Positions 33,335 to 44,520 of a stretch of DNA of 64,000 bases are shown here, in pieces. The notes beneath the pieces were generated by a model. The model was not told where the DNA came from, did not search any database, and saw only the letters and a list, made by a program, of their open reading frames with translations. The stretch comes from Amyelois transitella. Lineage: Eukaryota; Arthropoda; Insecta; Lepidoptera; Pyralidae. The stretch covers positions 4,268,001-4,332,000 of the forward strand of contig NC_083534.1 in NCBI RefSeq assembly GCF_032362555.1, in the 5' to 3' direction. Both the position numbers and the translations under genes were made by a program. Each line of letters begins with the position of its first letter. Position 1 is the stretch's first letter.

Positions 33335-36300
33335 CTACCGGTGGTAGGACTGCAGCTTCTCGCAGCTGGGCGTGCGCAGCTTCTGCGCGTCCGCGTACTG
33401 GCGCGAGTCGCCGAAGTTGCGCGCCTTCCACGCCATGCTGTCGCGGTAGTTGCGCTCGCGCTGGCACGCGTGCCGCAGCCCCACTGCAGCGTGCAAAGTG
33501 TGTTATGATACTTGTTTATATATATATATATCAAGGGATAGGCTTACAAACTTGGGATTCTTTTCTAGGCGATGGTGATATATTTATAAATAACATACAT
33601 TTTGACGGCCTCTGTGGCGCAGCGCCAGTACCTACCCTTTTCTGTGACACCGGAGGACCCGGGTTCGAATCCCGGCCAGGGCATGTTGAGAAAATAACTT
33701 TCTCTGATTGGTCTGGGTCTTGGATGTTTATCTATAGAAGTATTTGTTGTAAAATATAGTATCGTTGGGCTACTCTTAACGCAAGTCTCGAACTTACTTC
33801 GAGGCTAACTCGTGTAATTTGTCCAGTATAAATATATTTTTTTTATACAGACATACATATGTTCACGTCCATATCCCTTGCGGGGTAGACAGAGCCAGAC
33901 TGAATGGTCACGTTCAGGTAGTTGGCTATATAGTGACAGTTGCGCTATCCCTTAGTCGCCTTTTACAACATCCATAGGAATGAGACGGAGTGGTCCTATT
34001 CTATTTTTTTATTAGTGACGCGAACCACACGGCATTTATTTATCGTTTTATAAATCTATATAATTATCCGTGCTATATATGTATATCCGTGTGGTTCCTG
34101 GCACCAATATAGGCTTATAAATTTGAGCTTCTTCTTTTATATATATATATATAAATCTAAATTTATTGTATAACTCACCAATATATTCCTCTTCTATGGC
34201 CATCTCGAGTCTCCGCAACGATCCCTGATAGTCCGTGTGGAAATTCTCCTTAACATAATACGGGACCTGGAATTATAATAAAAAAAAACATTACAGACAA
34301 TTTTAATGCCGTGTGGTTCCCGGCACTAATATAAAAAATAATAGCACCACTCCATCTTTCATTACCATGGATGTCGTAAAAGGCGACTAAGGGATATGCT
34401 TATAAACTTGGTATTCTTTTTTTAGGCGATGTGCTAGTAACCTGTCATTATTTGAATCTAAATTCTATCAATATAATATAAATCCAACGGATGAACGTGG
34501 CCTATCAGTATTTTCTAGAGTTTAGGCTCTGTCCGCCCCGCAAAGGATATAGACGTGATTAAATGTATGAATGTATTATCAGGAAAAAAAATGTTTTATG
34601 CTAGACCTTCTGTAAACTTTAAAATCCAAACAGTTTCATAGTTCTTAATTATGGGACACTTCATATCACTTAATAATTGTCATACATACATTCCGGATTG
34701 ACTACATCAACAATCACAAGCCCACCTTCAGATTGACAGTCTCCCTGGGCACCGGGTACTTGGCGCCGGGCGTGAGGCTGAACACCGGCTCGCTGATGAA
34801 GAAGCCGGACATCATGGAGAGCAGCACCAGCACCAGCACGGGCAGCAGCTGCACCAGCCCCGCGTGCGCCTCGCGCGGCGCCGGCGAGCGCGCGCGCCGC
34901 CGGTACGCGGCCGGCCCGCCGCCGGGGAACGCTGCGGAGGGCGTCCCGTTTAGCGTTGAAAATTCCGAAAGAAACAAATTGTTTTTTACGGTGAAAGACA
35001 CGTTTTCTCGCTTTTACCGTTTTATTGGTTTGTTACATTGAAATATATCAGAATAAAACCTTGAGGAAAAAACAGTTTTATTGAGATTTTCGTCGTTTTT
35101 TTCGAAAAATAAAAAAAAAACGATTGGATTGAAACACGTTTAATTACCAATATAAAAAAAAAATTAAAATTTTTCAAACAATGATGCATATTGTAAGAAA
35201 ATCAATACTTTACCGTTTCATTAATAAAAAACATGAAATATTTCATTCTTATTTTTCTTGAAATTTTCGTAAAAAACTTGTACAAATACGAGGGAATTTG
35301 AAAAAAACAGGAAAATTTCCCGCTTTTTCAACACGTTACACTCAACATCCGATAGGCATGATGGCAATAGGCTATTACACTCTTTTTTGAAAACTGTTTT
35401 AAATCAATCCTGAGACTGTGTTATACCTATAGAATTTTTATTAAAATTTTTTGAAGCCGAAAAGTGCTCTAAAAACGATTTATTATTTATGATTTTGTAT
35501 TTTCGCGCGAAAACGCCATCCGCCATGCTGTTTTGACTCGTGACGTCATACTTTTAGTAAACAATACGGCTCTACATAAGACTAAAGTAAAAAGATTTTT
35601 GTAATAATGAATTACAATACATATTGTTGGTGTCTTGTTCCTGAATGCAAGAATACAAGTATAAAAACACCAGAAAAATTGTGGATTCCACTGCCAAGTG
35701 ATATTAAAATGAGAAACACTTGGTTGAAATTAGCAAGAAGAGTCTTCCGGACCTGATTACAAAAAATAGGTTATGTTGGATTGGTTGTGTAATAATTTAC
35801 CTATTATAATTGTGTATTGTAAGAGAATGTTTAATACAATAAATACTTACATCGCTGTTTTAACATTTCTTAACTCAGCAGAACAGAAATCGGGATTGGA
35901 CGCAAAAAATTTCGCCACCATCAACGTATTAATCCTCGGTAGATTTATATTGTCTGCTTTCACAAAACCGTCTTCCATGTTTCTATTAAATTATTAAAGA
36001 GTAAAAACCCAAAAACGTGATAGAAATTTTAAAATTTCAAAATAAACAGATCCTGACATCATCAATATGTTTTCGATTTGATATTTGTTTACTAAAAGTA
36101 TGACGTCACGTCAGTACCCAACATGGCGGATAGCGTTTTCGACTTTTGAAGAACAGATTAAAAAAGAGGATTTTTTAAATTGAATTATAAAATCCATATT
36201 GCACTTTTATGAATAATGATCGATGTTTTTCTTTTATTTTTTACAAAATCTATAAGATACGTGCATTTTTATATTTTTTTTTACATGGTGTAAAATAGCC

Positions 36301-39300
36301 TATTTTATGTTTATGTTTTTGTTTTAATTTAGTTTCACAACGACTAAAACATTGGTCAAATGATGGCGGCAATAAACTGCCTGAGACAACATGACATTGT
36401 ATTTTATGCATTGACATTGACATTTGTATTTTATGCAATGAAGTTTGAATCTTAGGTACCTACTCATATTATTGATGAAATATTTATTTGCAAAGTTATA
36501 ACAAGCGCCATCTATCACTATGCATGTGAACAAAAAGCGACTCGCGCTTTGCTCCGTGTTTGCAGCCATTGTATTATTGTATTGTCTTTGATATACCACA
36601 GTGAACCACGACATTGTTGTTTTATTTAACTTACTAAAGACGATCCAGTTTATATATCATATTAAATTATCAACTATAAATAGGAAAGTTTGTGAGTATG
36701 TCAATCGGAATGTCAGTATAGATGTTTGTTACTCTTTCACGCAAAAACTACTGAACCTATTACGATGAAATTTCGTATGTAGTAGCTGAACATCCAGAAT
36801 AACATATAGGCTACTTTTTATCCCGGAGTTCCCGCAGGAGCGGGACTGATAGGGTTTCCATGCGGACGAACTCCCGGGCGGCCTATAGTAAATAAATAAA
36901 TTAGTTGAAGCATAAACACAAAGCAGATATACAAGGAGAGTGGAGGGAAAGGTCGGAGTGGGAAGACCTAGACGAACGTATCTTGATCAAATTAAGGACG
37001 TCCTGGCAAAGGGTCAGGTCAAAAGTACCCGGAACCGCCGAGCTTGCATGAAGAGAGTTATGAACGTGGATGAAGCGTAGGAAATGTGCAGAGATCGTGG
37101 CAAGTGGAAAGAGGTAGTCTCTGCCTACCCCTCCGGGAAAGAGGCGTGATTTTATGTATGTATGTATGTGCCGTGTGGTTCCCGGCACCAATACAAAAAA
37201 GAATAGGACCACTCCATCTCTTTCCCATGGATGTCGTAAAAGGCGACTAAGGGATAGGCTTACAAACTTGGGATTCTTTTTTAGGCGATGGGCTAGCAAC
37301 CTCTCACTATTTGAATCTCAATTCTATCATTAAGCCAAATAGCTGAATGTGGCCATTCAGTCTTGTCAAGACTGTTGGCTCTGTCTAGCCCATAAGGTAT
37401 ATAGACGTGACCATATGTATGTATGTGTGTAAGTATGTATAAACACAAAGTACAGTCACAGACCTGTAGCCCCGAAGAACATGTTGAACAGCTCCTCAGC
37501 GGTCAGGTCGGATTCGAACCCGCGCGCGTAATACTGGTGATGCGCGTGCGCCTGTTGCACCGGCTCTTCACCGCGCAGGTCGTACTGCTTCCTCTTGTCG
37601 GGATCCGTGAGAACCGCTGCAGCGTTGCCGATTGCCTGGTAGAGTTATGAATAAATAAATATATACGGGACAAATTACACAGATTGAGTTAGCCTCGATG
37701 TAAGTTCGAAACTTGTGTTACGAGATACTAACTCAACGATACTATATTTTATAATAAATACGTATATAGATAAACATCCAAGACCCAGGCCAATCAGAGA
37801 AAGTTCGTTTCTCATCATGCCCTGGCCGGGATTCGAACCCGGGACCTCCGGTGACACAGACAAGCGCACTACCGCTGCGCCACAGAGGCCGTCGTTATGT
37901 TTTATATGACCATGGATCCTGGATTGGGTGAGTCAGGTTTTCACACGAAACGATTCCTGTCTGACCTCCGCGACCTTTGCGGGGGAACCTGACCCGTGTT
38001 GGATCGATACATATGATCACGTCTTTATCCCTTACGGGGTAGACAGAGCCAACAGTCTTGAAAAGACTGATAGGCCACATTCAGCTGTTTGGCTTAATGA
38101 TAGAATTGAGATTCAAATAGTGACGGGTTGCTAGCCCATCGCCTAAAAGAAGAATCCCAAGTTTATAAGCCTATCCTTTAGTCGCCTTTTACGACATCCA
38201 TGGGAACGAGATAAAGTGGTCCTATTCCGTTTTTTATTGGTGCCGGGAACCACACGGCACATGGAACGATCATGGTTACACATCCAGTTGCCTGAATGTG
38301 CAGTTCACATCACGAAGTTCGTGAAAGCATCGGTTATTTTACAAACTAATAGAATAGATTATTTTCAAAATTGGATAAAGGTATTTAAGCTTATTGACGT
38401 CACTACACTTAAATCTATTTATATCTACTACCGCGCATGTTTAGAAGAAGCGGCGGAACAAACTACACTGCAGCATTTCACAAATCACCCGATGTCAATT
38501 TACAAATATTTATATGTAGATCTCTTAAAACTAAATTGTGGACGAATGCACAATGTCCACAAATGTCTCGTGTCACAATGTTTGTCTCCTTACTCCTCCG
38601 AAACGGCTTTACCGATTTTAACCAAATTTTGCATGCATATTTAGTAGGTCTGAGAATATCTGTTTTTCATACCCCTTAGTGAACTTTTTTTTTTAACTAG
38701 AAATTACTTAAAAGTTATTTATATGGCAAAACAACGTTTGCCGGGACAGCTAGTAACTTCTAAAATAGTCATTGGTACGTGGCCAAGGCGGGATTCGAAC
38801 CTATGCCTCCGTACAGGTATAGTATTTACCTTAAAAGCCTCTGCAGCTCCTGGAGCATGATTCTTGTCTGGATGGAGCTGCAAAGCGAGCTTCTTATAAG
38901 ATTTCTTGATGTCAGAGTCAGTAGCCTCTTTCGTCACTCCTGCAATAATTAATGTTTAATGAATGAGTGGCAGGATCCTTTATGGCATTATGAAATATTA
39001 TAAATAATAAACCATTTAGTTATTTATTTGACGTCAACCAATGTTGTGAAACCAAAAGATACGACAAATATTAAGTGTTGTTTGAAGTGTTCCATAAAGC
39101 ATGAATTTTGAATTAGATGTCAGCAACACTAATATTTATAACTAGCTGTGCCTGCGACTTCGTCTGCGTTGAATTGTCATTTGGGCATCATTGAAGCCCT
39201 CAAGGATGAATATAATTTTGTCACAATTTTCTCACATTTTCCATTTATTTCTTTGCTCCTTATAGTTGCAGTGTGATGTTATATAGCCTTAAGCCTTCCT

Positions 39301-40535
39301 ATATAAATGGTTTATTCAATGCAAGAAGAATTTTTTAATTCTAACCAGCAGTTCCTGAGATAAGCGCGCTCAAACAAACAAACAAACTCTTCAGCTTTAT
39401 AAAATTCAAAATTTTTATTCATTATAGTAGGATAATTGGTTGACGTCAAATAAATTACTTAAAACTAAGTTAACTGCCGCTTCCAAGGCGTCAGTGCAGA
39501 AGAAGCGGTAACAAACTGCACTGCAGCATTTTCTTCTTATATATAATATTAATTATATAAAGTCAGCTAGTCTAAAGGGTTACATCATTGTTATGTTTTT
39601 TCTTTCTGTATCCTTAATCTTTACTAATATTTTCCATATCATCATCTCCTCGTTCAGTCGACTGTTCACCGCTGTGTATTCAATCTAGTTTCCTCACGGT
39701 CTTTTGCCATCTGCAGCAATCTTTTACCAGTTTTAATGCATGCATTTAATGTGCTGTGTGGTTCCCGGCACCAATATAAAAAAAGAATAGGACCACTCCA
39801 TCTCGTTCCCACGGATGTCGTAAAAGGAGAATAAGGGATAGGCTTATAAACTTGGGATTCTTCTTTTAGGCGATGGGCTAGCAACCTGTCACTGAATCTC
39901 AATTCTATCATCAAGTCAAAAAGCTGAATGTGGCATGTCAGTCTTTTCAAGACTGTTGGCTCTGTCTACCCCGGCAAGGGATATAGACGTGACTATATGT
40001 ATGTATTTTAATGCATTAAAGAATAGAATATTTATTTGTTTATGAAAAGGTGTAAAATAAAATATATTTCCTCCCAGTCAGCCATTTATTCTACAGAGAC
40101 TTTTGTCTTGAGATGATCTTTGATTCCACCGGTCCATTGGGCTAAAGACCATGAATGACAAATTACACAAACAAAATCTACTAATTAAACAGACTCACCC
40201 AGAATTTCATAGTAGTCTTTACATTTAGTATTTATGCGTCTCACGGCTGCAATCTGTTCCGAGGTGTACTCCCGCTGTGGTGGCTGATGGTTGGGTCTCC
40301 TCTTCCTGACCTCCTCGTTGCTTGAAGAGGGACTGGTCGGCGGCGTTCTCTTCCGTTCCGTTCCAGAACTCGCGGCGGCCCTGACTCTCGTAAGAAATTC
40401 TTTTGCCTTAGCAGTGGGATACAATCTCTCAGCTTTGAGAAGAAATCTCTCGGCTTTCTCCACGTTCCCAGCGGCGAAGGCTATTTGGGCCACTTCAATG
40501 CACTTTTCAGCCTCGTCCTTGTCTTCAATTGTCAT
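33335..40535 (-). CDS. DNAJB12: DNAJB12/DNAJB14-type transmembrane J-domain co-chaperone (complete, 6 exons)
   Basis: Endoplasmic-reticulum tail-anchored Hsp40 that stimulates Hsp70 during membrane-protein quality control. Exons on the minus strand: 40199-40535, 38830-38939, 37464-37635, 34726-34931, 34179-34266 and 33335-33483; all junctions are GT-AG with phase kept, total 353 residues, close to the family size of about 370. The N-terminus ([16 protein letters not shown]) matches the TPR-like start of the family. The J domain begins DYYEILG at 107-113 and has HPD at 135-137. Then come [19 protein letters not shown], the [20 protein letters not shown] stretch, a Gly/Pro/Arg linker, one hydrophobic span at about 232-252, and the DUF1977-like tail ending CEKLQSYHR. 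Exons 4 and 6 are much richer in GC than the surrounding introns. Intron 3 contains a THAP transposon remnant. The stop codon lies 77 bases from a MITE-like element. Confidence 0.93.
33603..33835 (+). repeat. SINE-G, full length
   Basis: DNAJB12 intron 5. Confidence 0.8.
33846..34036 (-). repeat. SINE-T, internally shortened
   Basis: DNAJB12 intron 5; about 60 bases missing inside. Confidence 0.7.
34306..34575 (+). repeat. SINE-T, full length
   Basis: DNAJB12 intron 4, 40 bases upstream of the exon 5 acceptor. Confidence 0.75.
35607..35756 (+). pseudogene. truncated THAP-like zinc finger N-terminus
   Basis: A 49-codon frame from ATG to TGA. It has Y-C-W-C-L-V-P-E-C (Cys9-x4-Cys14 fits the C-x2-4-C start of a THAP finger), [10 protein letters not shown] and TWLKLARR, which follow the spacing of THAP domains of P-like transposases. 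The second Cys-His pair of the C2CH finger is missing because the frame stops early, at what looks like the internal deletion junction. It is unlikely to be functional. Confidence 0.5.
35851..35978 (-). pseudogene. first exon of a transposon-borne SWIM/YqaJ-associated protein
   Basis: ATG at 35978 opens [15 protein letters not shown] and continues [20 protein letters not shown], ending at a GTAAGT donor (exon ends at 35851, phase 2). From memory this matches the N-terminus of common lepidopteran proteins that carry a SWIM zinc finger and a YqaJ-type exonuclease domain and often also a THAP domain. Only this first exon remains in the element. The family assignment rests on recall of conserved order (ADNINLPR…N.DF..AELR..K) and needs a search. 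Confidence 0.45.
36682..36890 (+). mobile_element. Hel-2
   Basis: DNAJB12 intron 3; GC hairpin partly mutated. Confidence 0.65.
36924..37167 (+). mobile_element. LINE-C 3' end, part of a LINE-C/SINE-T composite
   Basis: It starts directly after ATAAACACAAAG (36912-36923); the same 12 bases recur at 37439-37450, after the SINE-T that follows without a gap. The two elements therefore share one pair of target repeats. Confidence 0.85.
37168..37438 (+). repeat. SINE-T, second half of the LINE-C/SINE-T composite
   Basis: Head begins right after the (ATGT)n tail of LINE-C; the shared 12-base repeat follows its own tail at 37439-37450. Confidence 0.85.
37668..37893 (-). repeat. SINE-G, full length
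   Basis: 33 bases upstream of the DNAJB12 exon 3 acceptor. Confidence 0.85.
38008..38262 (-). repeat. SINE-T inserted in SINE-H
   Basis: SINE-H sequence reads GTGTTGGATCGAT before it and GGAACGATCATGG after it, so it splits a SINE-H copy; GATC-like bases flank it. Confidence 0.75.
38345..38475 (-). mobile_element. LINE-B 3' tail
   Basis: Inverted tail at AATAGAATAGATTATTTTC and the AGAAGCGGCGGAACAAACTA block; DNAJB12 intron 2. Confidence 0.65.
38575..38756 (+). mobile_element. Hel-3
   Basis: Ends ACGTTTGCCGGGACAGCTAGT; DNAJB12 intron 2. Confidence 0.6.
38755..38815 (-). repeat. SINE-H head fragment next to a splice donor
   Basis: Carries GGCGGGATTCGAACC and ends 14 bases from the DNAJB12 exon 2 donor (38829-38828). 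Confidence 0.6.
39143..39403 (-). mobile_element. Hel-1
   Basis: DNAJB12 intron 1; end replaced by a LINE-A tail. Confidence 0.7.
39408..39535 (-). mobile_element. LINE-A 3' tail
   Basis: Its tail abuts the 5' end of the Hel-1 copy at 39143-39403, which has lost its last TTAGTATAGAT bases. DNAJB12 intron 1. Confidence 0.7.
39752..40008 (+). repeat. SINE-T, full length
   Basis: DNAJB12 intron 1. Confidence 0.8.
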
Positions 40536-40559
40536 TTTAATTCAAGGAGTTTGTCGTTT

Positions 40560-41850
40560 GTGTAACACAATACTATTGCAACTATATTGCAGTAACGAAG
40601 GCAAGGAGAAAGTGGCGTCAACCACCCGTTCACCACGTAAACTTGGTCTGTTAATCTAATTAGGGTAATTTAATGATTACTTCGATTTGTTAACTCGAAA
40701 TGCGTAATTATTAAAAATTAATCAACAATACCCCAATGACATCAAAAAAAAGAACCAAGAAAAATCTTGGACTACAGTAATGACAGTGACAGTTGTGACA
40801 TTTTGTTTCATAGACAAACGCTATGGTTGCCAAAATCCATAACTCTACATAGGTAGGTATCTCAATCGTTTGTCCGATTTATAGCTGGAATCGACTACCT
40901 TCGATTAAAAAAAGCCATAATGTGTATGTCGCGGAGTAGTTTTATCCTAGAAAGTGTTTTTTTTTGTCATGGAGCTGGCGATAAACAACTATGTAGGCTA
41001 AGCTGTGGACTTATGTACTTACTTGGGTTTGCCTAAATACGTTCCAAAGAGCGGGTAAGGTAATTAAATGAAACGACAGCATTTTATTCAACTCAGGTGT
41101 TTATTCGCTTTATCGGCTCTTACGACATCTACGAGGAGCCACATCATTACTTTTCATCATCTTTTTACAAAAGAAAGAACCGAGTAAGATTTAATAAATA
41201 TTATATTCAAATCACAATCATCAGGTCATCACACAGTCGCATGAGAGAACTACTTCATAAATCATAAAGTAGTTTGATTGGTTAGAATCTTCCATTGTCT
41301 TCCAGTGGCTATGATGATGACGATCACATTATAATTAATAACAATCCTCAAAACTTAATACAAAACACTTGAACTGTATTTCTGATTAATTACGGGGTTA
41401 ACCATTTACGAACATTGACAAGTTAGGTATTTTGTATAGCCTGGGAAGTGAAACTATGCTCTTGTTCCATGAGCGATAGCGATGAACGGGAGAAGCATTA
41501 AGTAAAAACCTGACTTATAAAATCAAGGATCATTAATGACATAAGGGCCCCAGGCACTAGCGTCTTCTACAAAGAGATAGGGACGCAATTGGAACTCACG
41601 CCAAAACAAAGTTCATTGTTAATTTATGCAGTAAATAGCACTGCAGGTGCAGCATCCACAAAATCATGCCTGGAACTGATAAGATTAAAATAAAGTAGTA
41701 TATTAGTCTGTCTGCAATCTTGATGTACATCTTATATCGATAATAAACATAACATCATCCCTTTTGTCGCATCCCTAATTACTAAATTCCGCTTGCCATA
41801 ATCGAGATTAGTCAATCTGAAAAAAAAAAACAGCTATGTTTGTAGACTTG
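40560..41850. other. DNAJB12 upstream region
   Basis: Promoter side of DNAJB12, with GTGACAGTTGTGACA near 40788 and ATGGTTGCCAAAATCC near 40823. The rest is single-copy and AT-rich with no gene seen. Confidence 0.35.
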
Positions 41851-41859
41851 TACATGCAT

Positions 41860-41955
41860 CATACATATATACATTATCATCACGTCTATATGGCTTTGCG
41901 GGGTAGACAGAGGCAATAGTTTTGGAAAGAGTGAAAGGTCACGTTCAGTGACGGA
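41860..41955 (-). repeat. SINE-T 3' part
   Basis: Sixty bases beyond the stop codon of the CYSTM-like gene, so probably part of its transcript or just past it. Confidence 0.6.
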
Positions 41956-42014
41956 ATTCTAAAATTCCTGGCAAAGTGGAATTAGACCCTGCCCACCCCA
42001 GATAACAATAGTGA

Positions 42015-43706
42015 TCATGGAAATTGGTGAGGCTCACCGTCATCGTCATTACCGTTGCCCATGCCCAACAGAGGGCCCAGCGATTGGCATATCGAACAGC
42101 ATATGCAAGTCATGCACGCCATCCATGCTGCCGCCGAGAACAGCTTTCCGCAGACTCCGCTATCTTGGGCTGAAAAAAAAAACTACTCTGGACTACTTCA
42201 GGAAGAGATCCTAATCATATGAGTGGTTATACATTAAATCCCACATCTTTCCCGGAGGGGTAGGCAGAGACTACATCTTTCCACTTGCCACGATCCCCGC
42301 ATACTTCTTTCGCTTCATCCACATTCATAACTCCATGCAAAGTCGGCGGTTTCGGGTATTAACTAACTTTGGCCAGGACGTACATACATACATACATACA
42401 TAAAATCACGCCTCTTTCCCGGAGGGGTAGGCAGAGACTACCTCTTTCCACTTGCCACGATCTCTGCATACTTCTTTCGCTTCGTCCACATTCATAACTC
42501 TCAGGACGTCCCTATTTTATTTCAATATTTACCTATACACACATATTGTCACGTCTATATCCCTTGCGGATTAGGTCACACCCTTAGTCTATTACAACAT
42601 CCACGGGAATGATATGGAGTAGTCCTATTCTAAATTGCCAGGAACCATACGGCATTGTAAGCACTGTAAGTTTTTTATTTAATACTTAACTCGAGGAAGT
42701 GAAAATAAAAATATAATATTAATAAAATAAAAACTAACTTACGTGGCCCTTGTTGTTGATAGTATTGTGGTTGTTGGGGATGGTACACGGGTTGTGGGGG
42801 CGGGTAGTACATAGGCTGTTGCTGTGGGGGGTAGTACCCTTGAGGTGGATAGCCCTGGAATAAATTATACGCGAATGGATAGGGATATCTGCGAATATGA
42901 AGGAATGCCCTTGATTTTGATCAGCAGTAGGATAAAAAGTGCCGTGTGGTTCCCGGCACCAGCACAAAAAAGTATGGGACCACTCCGTCTCTTTCCTATG
43001 GATGTCGTAAAAGGCGACTAAGGGATAGGTATACAAACATGGGATTCTTTTTTTGGACGATGGGCTAGCAACCTGTCACTATTTGAATCTCAATTCTATC
43101 ATTAATCCAAATAGCTGAGCGTGGCCTATCAATCTTTTCAAGGCTGTTGGCTCTGTCTACCCCACAAGGGATATAGACGTGACCATATGTATGTATGTAT
43201 GTATGTAGTAGGATATAAATGACTAAAAAAGAAAATACATACATACTTACGTACAGTCACTTCTATACACAATACACATATAAAAAATCTCGTCTATATC
43301 CCTTACGGGTTAGACAGAGTCAACAGTCTCGAAAAGGCCACGTTCAGCTGTATGGCTTCATGATGGAATTGAGATTCAAATAGTGACAGGTTGCTAGCCC
43401 AGCACATTTTTATCGCGCGAAAATGTATTGCTGTTTCGTTTTTTATTATGACGTAAAACGGGACGGCGTACCTACACGTCGGCGTATACAAAGAGCATAA
43501 AAGGTTTTACTAAATAAATGTGTCTACTCCTTTAGTCGCCTTTTACGACATACATGGGAAAAAGATGGTAGTGTTCCTATTTTACAGGGCCAGGAATCAC
43601 ATGACTTTCAAGCCAATTCGTCGTCTTCTTAAATATAAGAGTTAACACTTGTCGGTAGAGCGGCTTTCCAGTGAATTTTTATTACCTACTGTTCATTTAC
43701 CTGCAT
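42015..43706 (-). CDS. small Pro/Gln/Tyr-rich protein with Cys-rich hydrophobic tail (CYSTM-like)
   Basis: Three minus-strand exons join in phase: 43701-43706 (ATG CAG then GTAAAT), 42743-42854 and 42015-42169, giving about 90 residues. The middle exon starts after TTTATTCCAG and encodes a repeat-like GYPPQGYYPPQQQPMYYPPP segment; it ends at GTAAGT. The last exon starts after a ten-T tract plus CAG and encodes a hydrophobic, Cys-rich stretch (AAWMACMTCICCSICQS), then an acidic end DDDGEPHQFP and TGA. A PQGYPP-rich N-terminus followed by a Cys-rich membrane segment is the layout of CYSTM (cysteine-rich transmembrane) proteins, which sit in membranes and are linked to stress tolerance. The two-codon first exon fits in phase but is the weak part; the other two exons are strong. 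Confidence 0.7.
42240..42512 (-). mobile_element. two tandem LINE-C 3' ends
   Basis: 42381-42512 with a (CATA)4 tail, and 42240-42380, both minus. The left copy is damaged and lacks its tail. The pair lies just outside the last exon of the CYSTM-like gene, in its intron 2. Confidence 0.7.
42540..42655 (-). repeat. SINE-T, internally deleted
   Basis: Both ends are present but about 140 central bases are missing. Confidence 0.65.
42941..43207 (+). repeat. SINE-T, full length
   Basis: CYSTM-like gene intron 1. Confidence 0.8.
43236..43608 (-). repeat. SINE-T split by about 120 foreign bases
   Basis: The insert between 43400 and 43525 (TTTTTATCGCGCGAAAATG…) is not seen elsewhere in the window. 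Confidence 0.6.
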
Positions 43707-44057
43707 AATTTTGACGGTAAATTATAGATATTCAGTAAAATAGATACTTTAAAAACCTTAAACAATATTAAAATTGTTGTATATTTAGGTATAAATAATA
43801 ACAATGTTTATAAACTGATAGAATAATCTGAATTGACATTGATGCAAAAATACAGAACGATTCACGAGGTTTTAACTAAGAAGTTTACATACCTAGGTAG
43901 TTAGAAGGATATAGTTACTATATAACATCACAGACTTACATAATCTTAGGTAACCAGAATGATAAAAGATACTTGAAATATGTATTAGTATGTATAGTAT
44001 TCTACTATCACTACATTTGCTACATCCGAAAGGGTAAATAATGAAGATCTGGTATAC

Positions 44058-44178
44058 ATGAAGAGAGTTATGAATGTGGATGAAGCGAAGGAAATATGCA
44101 GAGATCGTGGCAAGTGGAAAGAGGTAGTCTCTGCCTACCCCTCCGGGAAAGAGGCGTGATTTTATGTATGTATGTATG
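44058..44178 (+). mobile_element. LINE-C 3' end
   Basis: Flanked by GTATACATG on both sides (44051-44059 and 44177-44185), probably its target repeat. Confidence 0.75.
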
Positions 44179-44273
44179 GTATACATGTTAATTTAAGATC
44201 TTGTTGTTCTCATATTATGCAATTAAAAATTTGAATTTGAATATAACCGTGTGAAATTATTACTATGCATACA

Positions 44274-44520
44274 TCTATACTAATATTATAAAGCTGAAGA
44301 GTTTGTTTGTTTGAACGCGCTAATCTCGGGAACTTCTGGTTCGAATTGAAAAATTGTTTTTGTGTTTAATAGACCATTTATTGAGGAAGGCTTTAGGCTA
44401 TATAACATCACGCTGCAACTATAAGGAGCGAAGAAATAATGGAAAATGTGGAAAAAAACACGGGGAAAATTATTCATGCTTGAGGGCTTCAATGATGCCC
44501 AAAATAACTTTTAAACGTAT
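44274..44520 (+). mobile_element. Hel-1, 3' end lost
   Basis: Joined to SINE-T at 44520. Confidence 0.65.

Larger units (their letters stand above)
35366..36305. mobile_element. DNA transposon remnant with long inverted ends, THAP/SWIM-associated
   Basis: Inverted arms at 35509-35563 and 36087-36141 match over about 50 bases and each contain TGACGTCA; outer matches at 35366-35380 and 36288-36305 (ATAGGCTATT…ACAC) suggest longer, decayed ends. Just inside the left arm a plus-strand frame starts a THAP-like zinc finger; just inside the right arm a minus-strand exon starts a different protein. The interior is far too short for an autonomous element, so it looks like an internally deleted copy. 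It sits in DNAJB12 intron 3. Confidence 0.6.

Noticed and set aside
33238-33759. 173-codon plus-strand open frame
   Set aside because: It is the antisense shadow of the GC-rich DNAJB12 exon 6 joined to SINE-G sequence.
34733-35041. 102-codon plus-strand frame
   Set aside because: Antisense of DNAJB12 exon 4.
42011-42214. 67-codon plus-strand frame rich in His and Cys
   Set aside because: Antisense of the last exon of the CYSTM-like gene, which has proper splice sites and stop on the minus strand.
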